Source: Rhodobacter sp. SY28-1 (GTDB taxonomy: Bacteria; Pseudomonadota; Alphaproteobacteria; Rhodobacterales; Rhodobacteraceae). From it: 64,000 nucleotides of DNA. The DNA lies in contig NZ_STGH01000002.1 in the NCBI RefSeq assembly GCF_005222785.1, positions 310,001 to 374,000 on the forward strand, in the 5' to 3' direction. The notes beneath the pieces are model-generated. The model saw nothing but the letters and a program-made list of their open reading frames with translations. It made no database searches and was not told the DNA's origin. Shown piece by piece: positions 45,169 to 54,173 of this stretch. Position numbers and translations under genes: made by a program. The first letter of the stretch is position 1, and each line of letters opens with the position of its first letter.

Positions 45169-46200
45169 ATGCGCGTGCTTTATGATCCAGAACCGCGAGC
45201 GACAGACGAAATCTTTTCGCCCGTTGATCTGGCCGAATTGCGGTCGCGCTACGAGGTGACCGAATGGCAGGGACAGGCTCGCGACACGTTCTATGCGCAG
45301 CACCTGCCGCAGACCGACATCCTGATCTCGCAGCAGGCGATGGGGGCCGACCGGCTGGCAAAAGCGCCAAACCTGCGGGCGATCTTCAACGTCGAGACCA
45401 ACTTCCTGCCAAACGTGGACTATGCCGAGTGCTTCCGGCGTGGTGTTCACGTCCTTGCCCCCGGCGCTGTCTTTGCCGCCCCGGTGGCCGAGATGGCGCT
45501 TGGCATGGCGCTGTCCTTGGCTCGGAACATCCACGGCGAACACGCAGCGTTCCTGCAGGGCCAAGAGAAGTGGCTGTTCGAAGGAAACAAGCAGTCCGAG
45601 CTTCTGGCAGGGTCCACAGTCGGGATTATTGGGTTCGGTGATCTGGGCCGGTCGCTTTTTCGCCTGCTTGCCCCCTTTAACTGCCGGGTTCAGGTCTACG
45701 ACCCTTGGCTGCCGCCCGGCCATCTGAAGCGGCTGGGGGTCGAACCGGTTGAGTTCGACACCCTTATGGCGGGCAACCGCTTCGTCTTCGTCATGGCCAC
45801 GATAACCACCAACAACGCCGGAATGATTGACGCCCGCGCCCTGGACCTGATGCAGCCGGGGGCAATGCTGCTTCTCATGTCCCGGGCGGCGGCGGCGGAT
45901 TTTCAGGCACTCACCGCCGCAGCAGCCTCCGGACGCATCCGGGTTGCGACAGATGTATTTCCGGTGGAACCAATCCCGAAGGACGATCCGATCCGCCGGG
46001 TGCCGAACATGCTCTTCTCGCCGCACCGGGCCGGGGCATTGACTTTTGCGCTTCGCGAGATCGGTACGCGGGTGCTGGAAGACATGGACCTCATCGCCCG
46101 CCGCCTGCCCCCCGTCGCATGTCGCAGGGCAGAACCCGAGACGGTTGCAATGATGCGGTCGATGCCAGTCAGCGCCACACCGACGGGTGAAGAAGGCTGA
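45169..46200 (+). CDS. D-2-hydroxyacid dehydrogenase family protein
   Basis: A 343-residue NAD(P)-dependent enzyme. The Rossmann motif is GIIGFGDLGRSLF. The catalytic Arg-Glu-His set is visible: Arg in LLLMSRAAAA, Glu in DVFPVEP, His in FSPHRAG. Substrates of the family include glyoxylate, hydroxypyruvate, phosphoglycerate and 2-keto sugar acids. In an importer operon it probably oxidises a sugar-derived hydroxyacid. ATG 45169 is favoured by AGGGACCAGG upstream; an alternative lies at 45154. Confidence 0.9.
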   Translation: MRVLYDPEPRATDEIFSPVDLAELRSRYEVTEWQGQARDTFYAQHLPQTDILISQQAMGADRLAKAPNLRAIFNVETNFLPNVDYAECFRRGVHVLAPGAVFAAPVAEMALGMALSLARNIHGEHAAFLQGQEKWLFEGNKQSELLAGSTVGIIGFGDLGRSLFRLLAPFNCRVQVYDPWLPPGHLKRLGVEPVEFDTLMAGNRFVFVMATITTNNAGMIDARALDLMQPGAMLLLMSRAAAADFQALTAAAASGRIRVATDVFPVEPIPKDDPIRRVPNMLFSPHRAGALTFALREIGTRVLEDMDLIARRLPPVACRRAEPETVAMMRSMPVSATPTGEEG

Positions 46201-46430
46201 GGCGATGGTGCCTTTCGGCGAAACCCTGACACGCGAAGGCATGCCACGAAGAAGGGGACAGCCGCGCTCTGGCTGCGCGAACCGAAGTCGCATCGGATCA
46301 CATCAATCGTGGCGCAATTCTCGGACCCTTGAATCGGCACGGTTCTTGCAAGCCCATTGGCGCTTGTGGTCTGAGTTGAGGGGGTGATCCCAACCACACT
46401 GGCCTACCCCCTGAACCTGGACAGTCCGCC

Positions 46431-47453
46431 ATGCGCCGCGCCACCATCACCGACATTGCCGCTATGGCCGAGGTTTCGACCGCGACGGTCGACCGCGTGT
46501 TAAATGGCCGTCCCGGTGTCTCGGCGGCGAACCGGCAGCGTGTGAACATTGCGGCCAAGGCGCTCGGGTATTTGCCGTCCGAGGATAAGGTCATCCTGCC
46601 CTCGCGCCCGGCACATCTGGAGTTCTTCCTGCCGCTTGGCCGCAGCGAGTTCATGCACAACCTCGCTGCGACGATCCGCGATTTCGCTGCCAGCCTGCCC
46701 TTGGTCGCATCCTGCCGAATTCACGCCATCGACGGGCTGGCGCCAAGTGCTTTGGTGAAGGCGATGGAACGGACTGCACTGCAGACCGACGGTGTTGGCG
46801 TGATCACGGTCGACCACCCGATCTGCCGCAACGCGATCCGACAGCTCTGCGAGGCGGGACTTCGCGTCGTCACCATCGCGTCTGACGTGCTGCAAACACC
46901 CCGCTCGGCCTACGTCGGCGTCGACAACCGCGTGGCGGGGCGAACGGCAGGGCTGGTGCTGGGGCGCATGGCACGGCAGACGCAGGGTAGCGTGGCGCTT
47001 TTCCTCGGCTCGCGCGCCTATCACGGACACGAGGAACGCGCCGAAGGGTTCCGCGCGGTGATCGCCGAACAGTTCCCCGGCCTGACCATCCTGCCCGCCA
47101 TCGAGATGGACGAGGACAGCGGCACATCCTACGCCGCCGCCTCACGGCTTCTGGGGGGGTCGGACCGGATCGTCGGGATCTACTGTGTCGGGGCAGGCAG
47201 AACTGGCATTGCGCGCGCGGTCGCCGAACTTGGCGGCAGGCGGCCCTTCGTCGTCTTCCACGACCTGACGAACCTGACCCGAGATCTTTTGGCAGAGGAT
47301 GTGATTGATGTGGTGATCGACCAGAACGCAAGACTGACCGGCGAGCAGTCGGTGATCCGGCTTCTTGGCTCCATAGCCTCGACCGCGCCGTTTCTGACAC
47401 TCAAATACATCGAGCCGCGCATCATCCTGCGCGAGAACATCCCGGTGCGCTGA
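46431..47453 (+). CDS. LacI-family transcriptional regulator
   Basis: A 340-residue repressor. The N-terminal LacI HTH (TITDIAAMAEVSTATVDRVL) with hinge is followed by a type I periplasmic-binding-like sensor domain. It probably responds to the sugar imported by 42304-45102. It lies 230 bases after the dehydrogenase. Its TGA directly abuts the stop codon of the converging Gfo/Idh gene. Confidence 0.93.
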   Translation: MRRATITDIAAMAEVSTATVDRVLNGRPGVSAANRQRVNIAAKALGYLPSEDKVILPSRPAHLEFFLPLGRSEFMHNLAATIRDFAASLPLVASCRIHAIDGLAPSALVKAMERTALQTDGVGVITVDHPICRNAIRQLCEAGLRVVTIASDVLQTPRSAYVGVDNRVAGRTAGLVLGRMARQTQGSVALFLGSRAYHGHEERAEGFRAVIAEQFPGLTILPAIEMDEDSGTSYAAASRLLGGSDRIVGIYCVGAGRTGIARAVAELGGRRPFVVFHDLTNLTRDLLAEDVIDVVIDQNARLTGEQSVIRLLGSIASTAPFLTLKYIEPRIILRENIPVR

Positions 47454-48563
47454 CTATAGTTCCAGCCGCCGCACCGCTCCAACGGCGACCTCCTGCCCCG
47501 TTCGCCGCGACCGGATCGCCGCGAAGGCCAGCGCCAGGCTTCCAAGGTTCTCCTCCGCGCCATTCGCGGGCTCTCGATCCTCTTCGATGGCGACCAGCAT
47601 CTCTCCCATTGCGCCGCGAAAGCCGTCGTTGAACCAAGTCCCACGCAAGGCGGGCCGCGCCCGACCTTCGGCCGTGGTCAAGGTCACCGCCTGCTGGCCC
47701 AGATCGGGGCCATCGCTGGTCAGCGTGCCTTTCGTGCCCGTAATCACCGTCGCATCGCGCGGGCCAAAGGGCGTTGCGCCGTCGAACACCAATGAAGCCT
47801 GCCCCCGGTCCAGCCGGATTAGCGCCTGCGCCGTCAGCGGGGCCTTCGCTGCCTGCCCGGGCGCAAGGCCTGCCATGGCAAAGACACTCCGCGCCCGGTC
47901 GCCGAGAATGCTGTGCGCAAAGTCGAACCAGTGGATGCCGAAGTCGTAAAGGATCAAGTCCTCAATCCCCTCAAACAGCGTCCCAGCAATCCAGCCGTGG
48001 TTCCAGTGCAGCGTGCAGTGCAGGCCTGTCACTTCACCCACCAGCCCCTGCCGCACCGCCGCCCGCATCCAGGCCATGTGCGGTGACCAGCGACCGTTCT
48101 GGTTGACCGCCAGCTTCACGCCCTGCGTCCGTGCCAAGGCCACCAGCCGCGCGCCTTCGTCCAGGTCCAGCACGAAAGGCTTTTGCGACAGCACATGCTT
48201 GCCCGCCTGCAACGCCGCCTCAAGGATCGGCATCCGGTCCGCCGGATGCGGGGTGATGTCGACCACGTCGATGGACGGGTCGTCCAGCACATCCTGCCAG
48301 CGGTCGGTTACCCGGGCCTTGGGAGCAAATTCCGCCGCCTTCGCCTCGGCCTTGGCCAGGGTCCGGTTGCAGATCGCCGCTACCTCCCAGCCTGCGCTCC
48401 GATAGGCGTCCAGATGGGCCGACACGATACCCCCCGCCCCGATCACCCCGATCCGAGGGCGGTAAGTGCGGGGGGTTTGCGGCTGGTAGGGCAGGTCCGG
48501 CGCGGGAATTTCGGCCAGTGCGGCGGACTTCAGCGCATAGCTGTCGGCGTCTGGTTCGCTCAT
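47454..48563 (-). CDS. Gfo/Idh/MocA oxidoreductase (operon gene 15)
   Basis: A 369-residue NAD(P)-dependent sugar or polyol oxidoreductase. Rossmann motif IGVIGAGGIVSAHLDAY; the usual EKP motif reads SQKPF, with Gln before the conserved Lys; a GIHWFDFAHSILG segment provides the C-terminal His/Asp region. ATG 48563 overlaps the previous gene's stop by 4 bases. It is the last gene of a long minus-strand operon. Confidence 0.9.
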   Translation of the reverse strand: MSEPDADSYALKSAALAEIPAPDLPYQPQTPRTYRPRIGVIGAGGIVSAHLDAYRSAGWEVAAICNRTLAKAEAKAAEFAPKARVTDRWQDVLDDPSIDVVDITPHPADRMPILEAALQAGKHVLSQKPFVLDLDEGARLVALARTQGVKLAVNQNGRWSPHMAWMRAAVRQGLVGEVTGLHCTLHWNHGWIAGTLFEGIEDLILYDFGIHWFDFAHSILGDRARSVFAMAGLAPGQAAKAPLTAQALIRLDRGQASLVFDGATPFGPRDATVITGTKGTLTSDGPDLGQQAVTLTTAEGRARPALRGTWFNDGFRGAMGEMLVAIEEDREPANGAEENLGSLALAFAAIRSRRTGQEVAVGAVRRLEL

Positions 48564-49633
48564 GGGATCAGAGGCAGCGTGCGTTTCTGGCGGGCGGATT
48601 CGGCTGCGGTGTCGACGATGCGCTGGCCGATAAGGCTGACGGCGGGGTCGAGAGGGCCAGCCAGGGGTTCCCCGCGCGAGATGCAGCCAAGGACGTACTC
48701 GATCGCGTTTCGCCCCCCCAGTGGCAACGGGTCGGCGGGGATCGGATGCGGCTCGGGGTTGGCGCGGGTTTGCACGGTGACGTGGTAGTCGTAGTCCCAC
48801 GAGGCAATGGTGCCCTCGGTCCCGACCAGGATGAACCCGCATTTTGGCTGCGGCTGGATCACCCAAGGGTCGGTGAAGGTGCCCCAGCGGGTCTCCATCT
48901 TCGACAGGCCCTTGGCATAGCGGCAGATGGTGACCGAGTGCTGGTCAACCTCGATCCCCGGCGTCTCATCCGTAACGCAGGTCACTTCCAGGGGGGCCTC
49001 GCCGTTCCGGTACCAGGTGCCAAGGGTTGCACCGTAGCCGAGGTAGTCGAGAAGGCTGCCGCCGCCGCTGGAGCGCTTGTACCACCAGGAGGTGGGCTTC
49101 TGGCGTTCGACCTCCTCGCGGCTGACCTCGATCTTGTCGGCGAGGTGGTAAAGCGGGCCGCGGTTGCCGCCGTAGGAGTGGATCTCGATCACCTCACCGA
49201 TCATCCCTTCGTCCACCAGCCGCTTGGCGGTGACGTGGCTTTCCACCCAGCGCAGCGGCCAGTTGATTGCGAGGGTCTTGCCCGGCGGCATGGCGGCGAT
49301 CATCGCGCGGGCATCGGCGACTGAGGCAGCGAAGGGTTTCTCGACGAAGACATGGACGCCGTAGGCGGCGAGGCGAATGGTGTAGTCGGCGTGGTTGGCC
49401 GTCGCGGCGCAGAGGATGGCAAGGTCGGGTTTCGCCGTCTTCATGCAGGTGTCGAAGTCGGTGAAGACCCTGTCCTCGGGGAGACCGAAGGTGTCGATGG
49501 CGCGCTGCATCGTGCCGCGGTCGGGGTCGAAGATGCCGGCGATCTCCGCCTCCGGGTGGTCATGCACGCAGCGCAAGAGGTCGCCCATGTGCATGTGGTC
49601 GAAACTGATGCCGACGATGCGGAACTTTGCCAT
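48560..49633 (-). CDS. Gfo/Idh/MocA oxidoreductase with atypical nucleotide motif (operon gene 14)
   Basis: A 357-residue member. The catalytic EKP motif is clear (VFVEKPFAAS), as is the C-terminal alpha/beta domain (SSGGGSLLDYLGYG). The first Rossmann loop reads FRIVGISFDHMHMGDLL instead of GxGxxG, so dinucleotide binding may be altered; some family members use such loops. Its substrate is probably a sugar lactone, inosose or keto-sugar. It lies 12 bases after the permease stop. Confidence 0.87.
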   Translation of the reverse strand: MAKFRIVGISFDHMHMGDLLRCVHDHPEAEIAGIFDPDRGTMQRAIDTFGLPEDRVFTDFDTCMKTAKPDLAILCAATANHADYTIRLAAYGVHVFVEKPFAASVADARAMIAAMPPGKTLAINWPLRWVESHVTAKRLVDEGMIGEVIEIHSYGGNRGPLYHLADKIEVSREEVERQKPTSWWYKRSSGGGSLLDYLGYGATLGTWYRNGEAPLEVTCVTDETPGIEVDQHSVTICRYAKGLSKMETRWGTFTDPWVIQPQPKCGFILVGTEGTIASWDYDYHVTVQTRANPEPHPIPADPLPLGGRNAIEYVLGCISRGEPLAGPLDPAVSLIGQRIVDTAAESARQKRTLPLIP

Positions 49634-49645
49634 GGGTGGGTCCTT

Positions 49646-50620
49646 TCAGCTGCGTTCGGTGAGGCGGATGAAGAGGGCTGTGACGGCGAGGATGATGAGG
49701 CCGAAGAGGATGCGGCGGCCGCCCTCGGGGATCTGCATCAGGGTGAGCATGGAGGTGAGGACCGTCAGGATCAGCGCGCCCACGATGGTGCCGCCGTATC
49801 CCCCGCGCCCGCCGAAGATCGAGGTGCCGCCGATCACGGCAGCGGCGACGGAGGGCAGGTCAAGCGGCAGCGCCAGCGAAAGCGAGGCGGTCTTGATCTG
49901 GCCGAGGTAGAGAAGGCCCGTCACCCCGGCGATCAGGCTGGAGAGGGTGTAGAGCGTCAGGTGCACCTGCCAGACCCGGACGCCCGACAGGCGCGCGGCG
50001 GCCTCGTTCGCGCCGATGGCGTAGAGCAGGCGACCAAAGCCGCTGCGGCGTTGGGCCCAGATGACGAGGATCGCAAAGGGGATGAAGAGCGCAAGGCTGT
50101 TCGGCAGGCCCCAGGTCCGCCCGGTGCCGAGCCAGAGGAGGAAGTCTGGGATAAGGACCCCGGTGGCGATGACATAGCGCTGGTAGACGAGAAGGCAGCC
50201 GGTGGCGATCAGCGCGGTGCCGAGGGTCATGATGAGGGGATGTACCCGGCAAATGGCGATGCCGAAGCCGTTGACGAGGCCGATGACCAGGGCAGAAGCG
50301 ATGGCTACCGCGATGGCCGGGGGTACACCGATCAGCGGCGCGAGGGTTGCGGTCAGGTAGGCGGCGATGGTGGCGGCGGTACCAACGGAAAGGTCGATGC
50401 CTCCGGTCAGCATCGTCAGCGTCTGGCATGCGGCAAGCATCGCTAGAGGGATCGCGATCTTCAGCGTGTTCGAGACCCAGAACATGCTGAGGACGCCGGG
50501 GTTCAGGATCGCGAGGAGTGCCACCAGCAGGATCAACAGGCCGATCAGCGGCAGCAACGGGCGGTCGACCACCAGGCGGCCAAGGCGGCTCATTGCAGTG
50601 GGGGTGTCGGTCAGGGTCAT
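49646..50620 (-). CDS. Sugar ABC transporter permease (RbsC-like, operon gene 13)
   Basis: A 324-residue permease with about nine spans. It has the family segment LTGGIDLSVGTAATI and IGGTSIFGGRGGYGGTIVGA near the C-terminus. It overlaps the preceding permease gene by 4 bases; two distinct permeases in one system suggest a heterodimer. Confidence 0.92.
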   Translation of the reverse strand: MTLTDTPTAMSRLGRLVVDRPLLPLIGLLILLVALLAILNPGVLSMFWVSNTLKIAIPLAMLAACQTLTMLTGGIDLSVGTAATIAAYLTATLAPLIGVPPAIAVAIASALVIGLVNGFGIAICRVHPLIMTLGTALIATGCLLVYQRYVIATGVLIPDFLLWLGTGRTWGLPNSLALFIPFAILVIWAQRRSGFGRLLYAIGANEAAARLSGVRVWQVHLTLYTLSSLIAGVTGLLYLGQIKTASLSLALPLDLPSVAAAVIGGTSIFGGRGGYGGTIVGALILTVLTSMLTLMQIPEGGRRILFGLIILAVTALFIRLTERS

Positions 50621-51567
50621 GCGTGCCTCCCCCGTGTGGCGAGAACCGCGCCGAACATCACGACGGCGACCATGATCGAGCCCTCGATGATCGCGGCGAC
50701 GTTAGGGTCGACCGAGAGAAGTGTCAGGTCCATCCGCACGGTGCGCAGGATCAGGACGGCGAGGATCGGGCCAAGGAGGCCCCCGCGTCCTCCACCAAGG
50801 ACGACACCGCCGAGGACGACAGCGGCGACCGAGGCGAGGAGGTAAGGGCCGGGGATCGGCTCGCCGATGCCGGTGCCCATGCTTACGCTCAGACCGCCGA
50901 GTGCGGCGAAAAGGCCGCAGAGGGCGTAGGCGACGATGCGGGTCTGGCCGACGGGCACGCCGGAGCGGAAGGCGGCGAGGGGGTCTGAGCCGATGGCGTA
51001 GAGGCGGAGGCCCAGTTTGGAGCGGCGGATGGGGAGCCAGATGACGGCGGTGACTACGGCAAGGAAAACAATGGCGCGGGGCAGCCAGTCGGGACCGAAG
51101 CTTCCGGTGATGAGGCCGCGCAGCCAGGGGGCGATGCCACCGCCCGGCGCGTTGAGGATGAGGAGCGCGACGCCCTGCCATACGAACAGCATGGCAAGGG
51201 TGACGACGATGTCAGGGACGCGCGTTACGACGATCAGAGTGCCATTGATTGCGCCCATGGCAAGTCCAAGGAGCAGGACCCCGATCACGATAGGGATCGA
51301 CTGAGCGTCGGTTGCACCATCCATCAGGACGGCTCCGGTGACGCTGGCGACGGCCATCATCGCGGCGATCGACAGGTCTATGCCACCCGCGATGACGACG
51401 ATGGCCATACCGACTGTGGCCAAGGCAAACGGCAACGCGGCGCGGGCGAGGCTTTCGAGACCAGAGGCACCGAAATCGGGCTGGATGAGCTTTGTCATCA
51501 GCAGGAGAGCCGCGAGGAGGACGGCGAGGCCCAGGGTCCAGCTGTTGGCTTCGATCCAGCGCGTCAT
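50617..51567 (-). CDS. Sugar ABC transporter permease (RbsC-like, operon gene 12)
   Basis: A 316-residue permease with about nine spans. Family segment VIAGGIDLSIAAMMAVASV and GGVVLGGGRGGLLGPILAV. It overlaps both neighbours by 4 bases (ATPase at 51564, second permease at 50620). Confidence 0.92.
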   Translation of the reverse strand: MTRWIEANSWTLGLAVLLAALLLMTKLIQPDFGASGLESLARAALPFALATVGMAIVVIAGGIDLSIAAMMAVASVTGAVLMDGATDAQSIPIVIGVLLLGLAMGAINGTLIVVTRVPDIVVTLAMLFVWQGVALLILNAPGGGIAPWLRGLITGSFGPDWLPRAIVFLAVVTAVIWLPIRRSKLGLRLYAIGSDPLAAFRSGVPVGQTRIVAYALCGLFAALGGLSVSMGTGIGEPIPGPYLLASVAAVVLGGVVLGGGRGGLLGPILAVLILRTVRMDLTLLSVDPNVAAIIEGSIMVAVVMFGAVLATRGRHA

Positions 51568-53054
51568 GCCGGGGCCCTTTCGGTCAGCCCGTAGGCGGCG
51601 CGCATCAGGGTGGATTCGTCGGCGTCCTTCGCGTCGATCACGTCGACCACGCGGCCGTTGAAGATCACCACGGCGCGGTCGCAGGCGAGGCGGATTTCGG
51701 CGAGCTCGGAGGTATAGAACAGAACCGCCGCGCCCTCGTCGGCAAGGTCGCGGACCAGCCCGTAGATCTGCCGCTTGGTGCGAATGTCGATGCCGCGTGT
51801 GGGGTCGAAGAGGAGGAGCGTCTGCACCCCCTTGGCGATCCAGCGGGCGATGGTGACCTTCTGCTGGTTGCCACCCGAGAGCCTGCGGACCTCGCCTTGC
51901 GCGCGGGTGTCGATCTGCAGGGTTTCGATGGCTTGGCCGACCTTTGCCGCTTCCTCGCCCATCCGGATCGCGCCCCAGTTCTTGATGCGGGCCAGCAGCG
52001 GCACGGCGATGTTCTCGCGGACCGAGCGGGACATGAGAAGTGCGTGGGCGCGGTCGCCGGGGACGAGCGTGAGGCCTGCGGCGATGGCGTCAGCGGGGTG
52101 ATGGAAGGTCTTCGGGGTGCCGTCGACCTCTACGGTGCCGGCGCTGGCCTTGCGGTTGCCGGCGAGGACGTCGAAAAGCTCGTCCTGGCCTTGGCCCTCC
52201 AGCGCGACGACGCCCAGCACTTCGCCCTTGTGCAGGTCGAAGGAGACGTCGGTGAGGCGTGTGCCGGTCTTGAGACCCTTGACCCGCAGGCGCGGTGTCG
52301 TGGTGGGGACGGTCTTCGCCGGGCGGTCCTCAGAGACGGCGGCCGCAACGGCCCCACCGAGCATCATCTCGACGATGCGTTCCTCGATGCCGGGCTCGAT
52401 GGCGACGTCGCCAACGGTCAGGCCATCGCGGAGCACGGTCGCGCGGTCGCAGATCGCGGCGATCTCGTTGAAACGGTGCGAGACATAGATGACCGAGCGG
52501 CCCGCGTCGGCCTGGGCGCGGACGGTTTTCAGCACGCGGTCGACAAGATCGGTGGGCAGCGCGGCGGTCAGTTCGTCAAGAAGGAGGACGTCAGGCTCGA
52601 TGGCCAGCGCGCGGGCAAGGTCGACAATGCGGAGGGAGGCGAGGGGGAGCGACCGGATCAGCGCCTCAGGATCGATGTCGGGAAGACCGAGTTCCGATAC
52701 CCAGTGGCGGAAGGGGTCGACCGGTGTGTCACCCAGCCGAAGGTTGTCCAGAACCGAAAGGTCGGGGATCAGCGAGGGTTCCTGGTAGACCGGAACCAGT
52801 CCCCAGCGCCGGGCGCCTGCGGGGTTGGCGACAGTGCTGTCCCGGCCCTTGATCTTCACATGCCCCGAGTCAGGCTTCAGGACGCCGGTCAGGATCTTGA
52901 CGAAAGTGGATTTGCCCGCCCCGTTCGCCCCCATCAGCGCCACGACCTGCCCGGCCTTCACTTGCAGCGAGGCGTTCTTCAGAGCTTGGACCGCTCCGAA
53001 GCGCTTGGCAACTCCTGTGGCGTCGAGAACGGCGTCGGAGGGGACATCCGGCAT
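51564..53054 (-). CDS. Sugar ABC transporter double ATPase (RbsA-like, operon gene 11)
   Basis: A 496-residue protein with two nucleotide-binding domains. Domain 1 has Walker A LMGANGAGKSTFVKI and Walker B VLLLDELTAALP with a degenerate signature (LPLASLRIVDLARAL). Domain 2 lacks a proper Walker A (EGQGQDELF) but has a good signature LSGGNQQKVTIARWI. This split is normal for RbsA-type proteins. ATG 53054 is chosen as the domain start; the upstream part holds a hairpin. Confidence 0.92.
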   Translation of the reverse strand: MPDVPSDAVLDATGVAKRFGAVQALKNASLQVKAGQVVALMGANGAGKSTFVKILTGVLKPDSGHVKIKGRDSTVANPAGARRWGLVPVYQEPSLIPDLSVLDNLRLGDTPVDPFRHWVSELGLPDIDPEALIRSLPLASLRIVDLARALAIEPDVLLLDELTAALPTDLVDRVLKTVRAQADAGRSVIYVSHRFNEIAAICDRATVLRDGLTVGDVAIEPGIEERIVEMMLGGAVAAAVSEDRPAKTVPTTTPRLRVKGLKTGTRLTDVSFDLHKGEVLGVVALEGQGQDELFDVLAGNRKASAGTVEVDGTPKTFHHPADAIAAGLTLVPGDRAHALLMSRSVRENIAVPLLARIKNWGAIRMGEEAAKVGQAIETLQIDTRAQGEVRRLSGGNQQKVTIARWIAKGVQTLLLFDPTRGIDIRTKRQIYGLVRDLADEGAAVLFYTSELAEIRLACDRAVVIFNGRVVDVIDAKDADESTLMRAAYGLTERAPA

Positions 53055-53081
53055 GGCAGGCTTTCGGGTGAGGGAAAGCGA

Positions 53082-53102
53082 CCCCCGGAAGCTGTCCGGG
53101 GG
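53082..53102 (-). terminator. Stable hairpin between binding-protein and ATPase genes
   Basis: An 8-bp perfect stem CCCCCGGA/TCCGGGGG with loop of 5, in the 72-bp gap after the binding protein. No T-tract. Probably shapes binding-protein to transporter ratio. Confidence 0.6.
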
Positions 53103-53126
53103 CCGCAATGGATCAGACGGACGGAC

Positions 53127-54143
53127 TTACTCGCCCGGGCCCTTGCAGGCAATGATCTGGTCCATCGTGTAGCTGGTCCAGCCGTCGATCGACACCGACA
53201 CCGGCCATTCCGGCGACAGGTTCGGGTTCGCGGCAGCTGCAAGCTTGGCCTTGCCCTCGTCGGTCACGTTTTCCCACAAGGCCGGGTTCACCAGAACGGT
53301 CTTCTCGGCCGGCATCTTCCCGTCCAGGATCTGGATCGCAAGTGCGACACCCGCACCACCGACGGAACCGGGGTTGGTGACGGCGGCACCCTGCAGGCCC
53401 TCGACCGACGAAAGCTGGCCGACGAAGCCCGCGTTGTCCGCGCCGACGACCGGAACCATCGGTGCGCCGCTTTCGACCAGCGCGTCGACGATCACGTTGT
53501 CGATGCCAGAGGTCCAGATCCCCTGGAACGGCACGCCCGCGGCGATGATGTCGTTGATCTGTTGCTTGCCCTGGTCCTGCTGCCAGCCGGTGAAGACCTC
53601 CTGCGCGACGGTGATCTCCGGGAACTCGGCCATCGCCTTCTTGAAGCCCACGTCACGGTCATTGTCGGCACCCGCACCTGCAGCGCCGCGCATGTAGACC
53701 ACGGCACCTTTGCCGCCCATCTGTTCAAACAGCCACTTCGCACCCAAGTAGGCGTATTCGGTCTGGTTGTTCGACAGGATATAGGCGGACGGCTCGGTCA
53801 CCGCCTGGTCGACGGCGACGACGACGATCCCGGCATCGGTCGCTTCCTTGATCGCGGCGTTGATCCCTTCGCTGTTCGACGGGTTGACCACGATGGCGTT
53901 GACGCCCGCCTGGATCAGGTTGCGGATGTCTTCCAACTGGCCCGCAGCATCGGTGTTGCGGTGGGCGATGTTCAGGCTTTCGACCTTGCCCGAGGCGAGC
54001 GCTTCGGCCTTCATCGCGCAGACCATCTGCTCGCGCCAGCCGTTCCCCTGCACGGTGTTCGAGATGCCGATCTTGTAGCCCTCGGCGGCGGCCATCCCGG
54101 TCAGGCCCAGGGCCATCGCGGTTCCAAAAAGCAGTCGTTTCAT
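53127..54143 (-). CDS. Sugar ABC transporter binding protein (operon gene 10)
   Basis: A 338-residue precursor with signal peptide MKRLLFGTAMALGLTGMAAA and a Peripla_BP_4 type I fold (YKIGISNTVQGNGWREQM; LIQAGVNAIVVNPSNSEGIN). The family binds ribose, inositol, xylose and other cyclic or open sugars. A GGAGG site lies 8 bases before the ATG. Ligand unknown. Confidence 0.93.
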   Translation of the reverse strand: MKRLLFGTAMALGLTGMAAAEGYKIGISNTVQGNGWREQMVCAMKAEALASGKVESLNIAHRNTDAAGQLEDIRNLIQAGVNAIVVNPSNSEGINAAIKEATDAGIVVVAVDQAVTEPSAYILSNNQTEYAYLGAKWLFEQMGGKGAVVYMRGAAGAGADNDRDVGFKKAMAEFPEITVAQEVFTGWQQDQGKQQINDIIAAGVPFQGIWTSGIDNVIVDALVESGAPMVPVVGADNAGFVGQLSSVEGLQGAAVTNPGSVGGAGVALAIQILDGKMPAEKTVLVNPALWENVTDEGKAKLAAAANPNLSPEWPVSVSIDGWTSYTMDQIIACKGPGE

Positions 54144-54173
54144 GGTGATCCTCCCAGATCGTTGGTTGTCGTT

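Noticed and set aside
43915-46293. 792-codon minus-strand frame
   Set aside because: It runs opposite to the Rbs-like permease, ATPase and hydroxyacid dehydrogenase, which have clear motifs; the frame itself has none.
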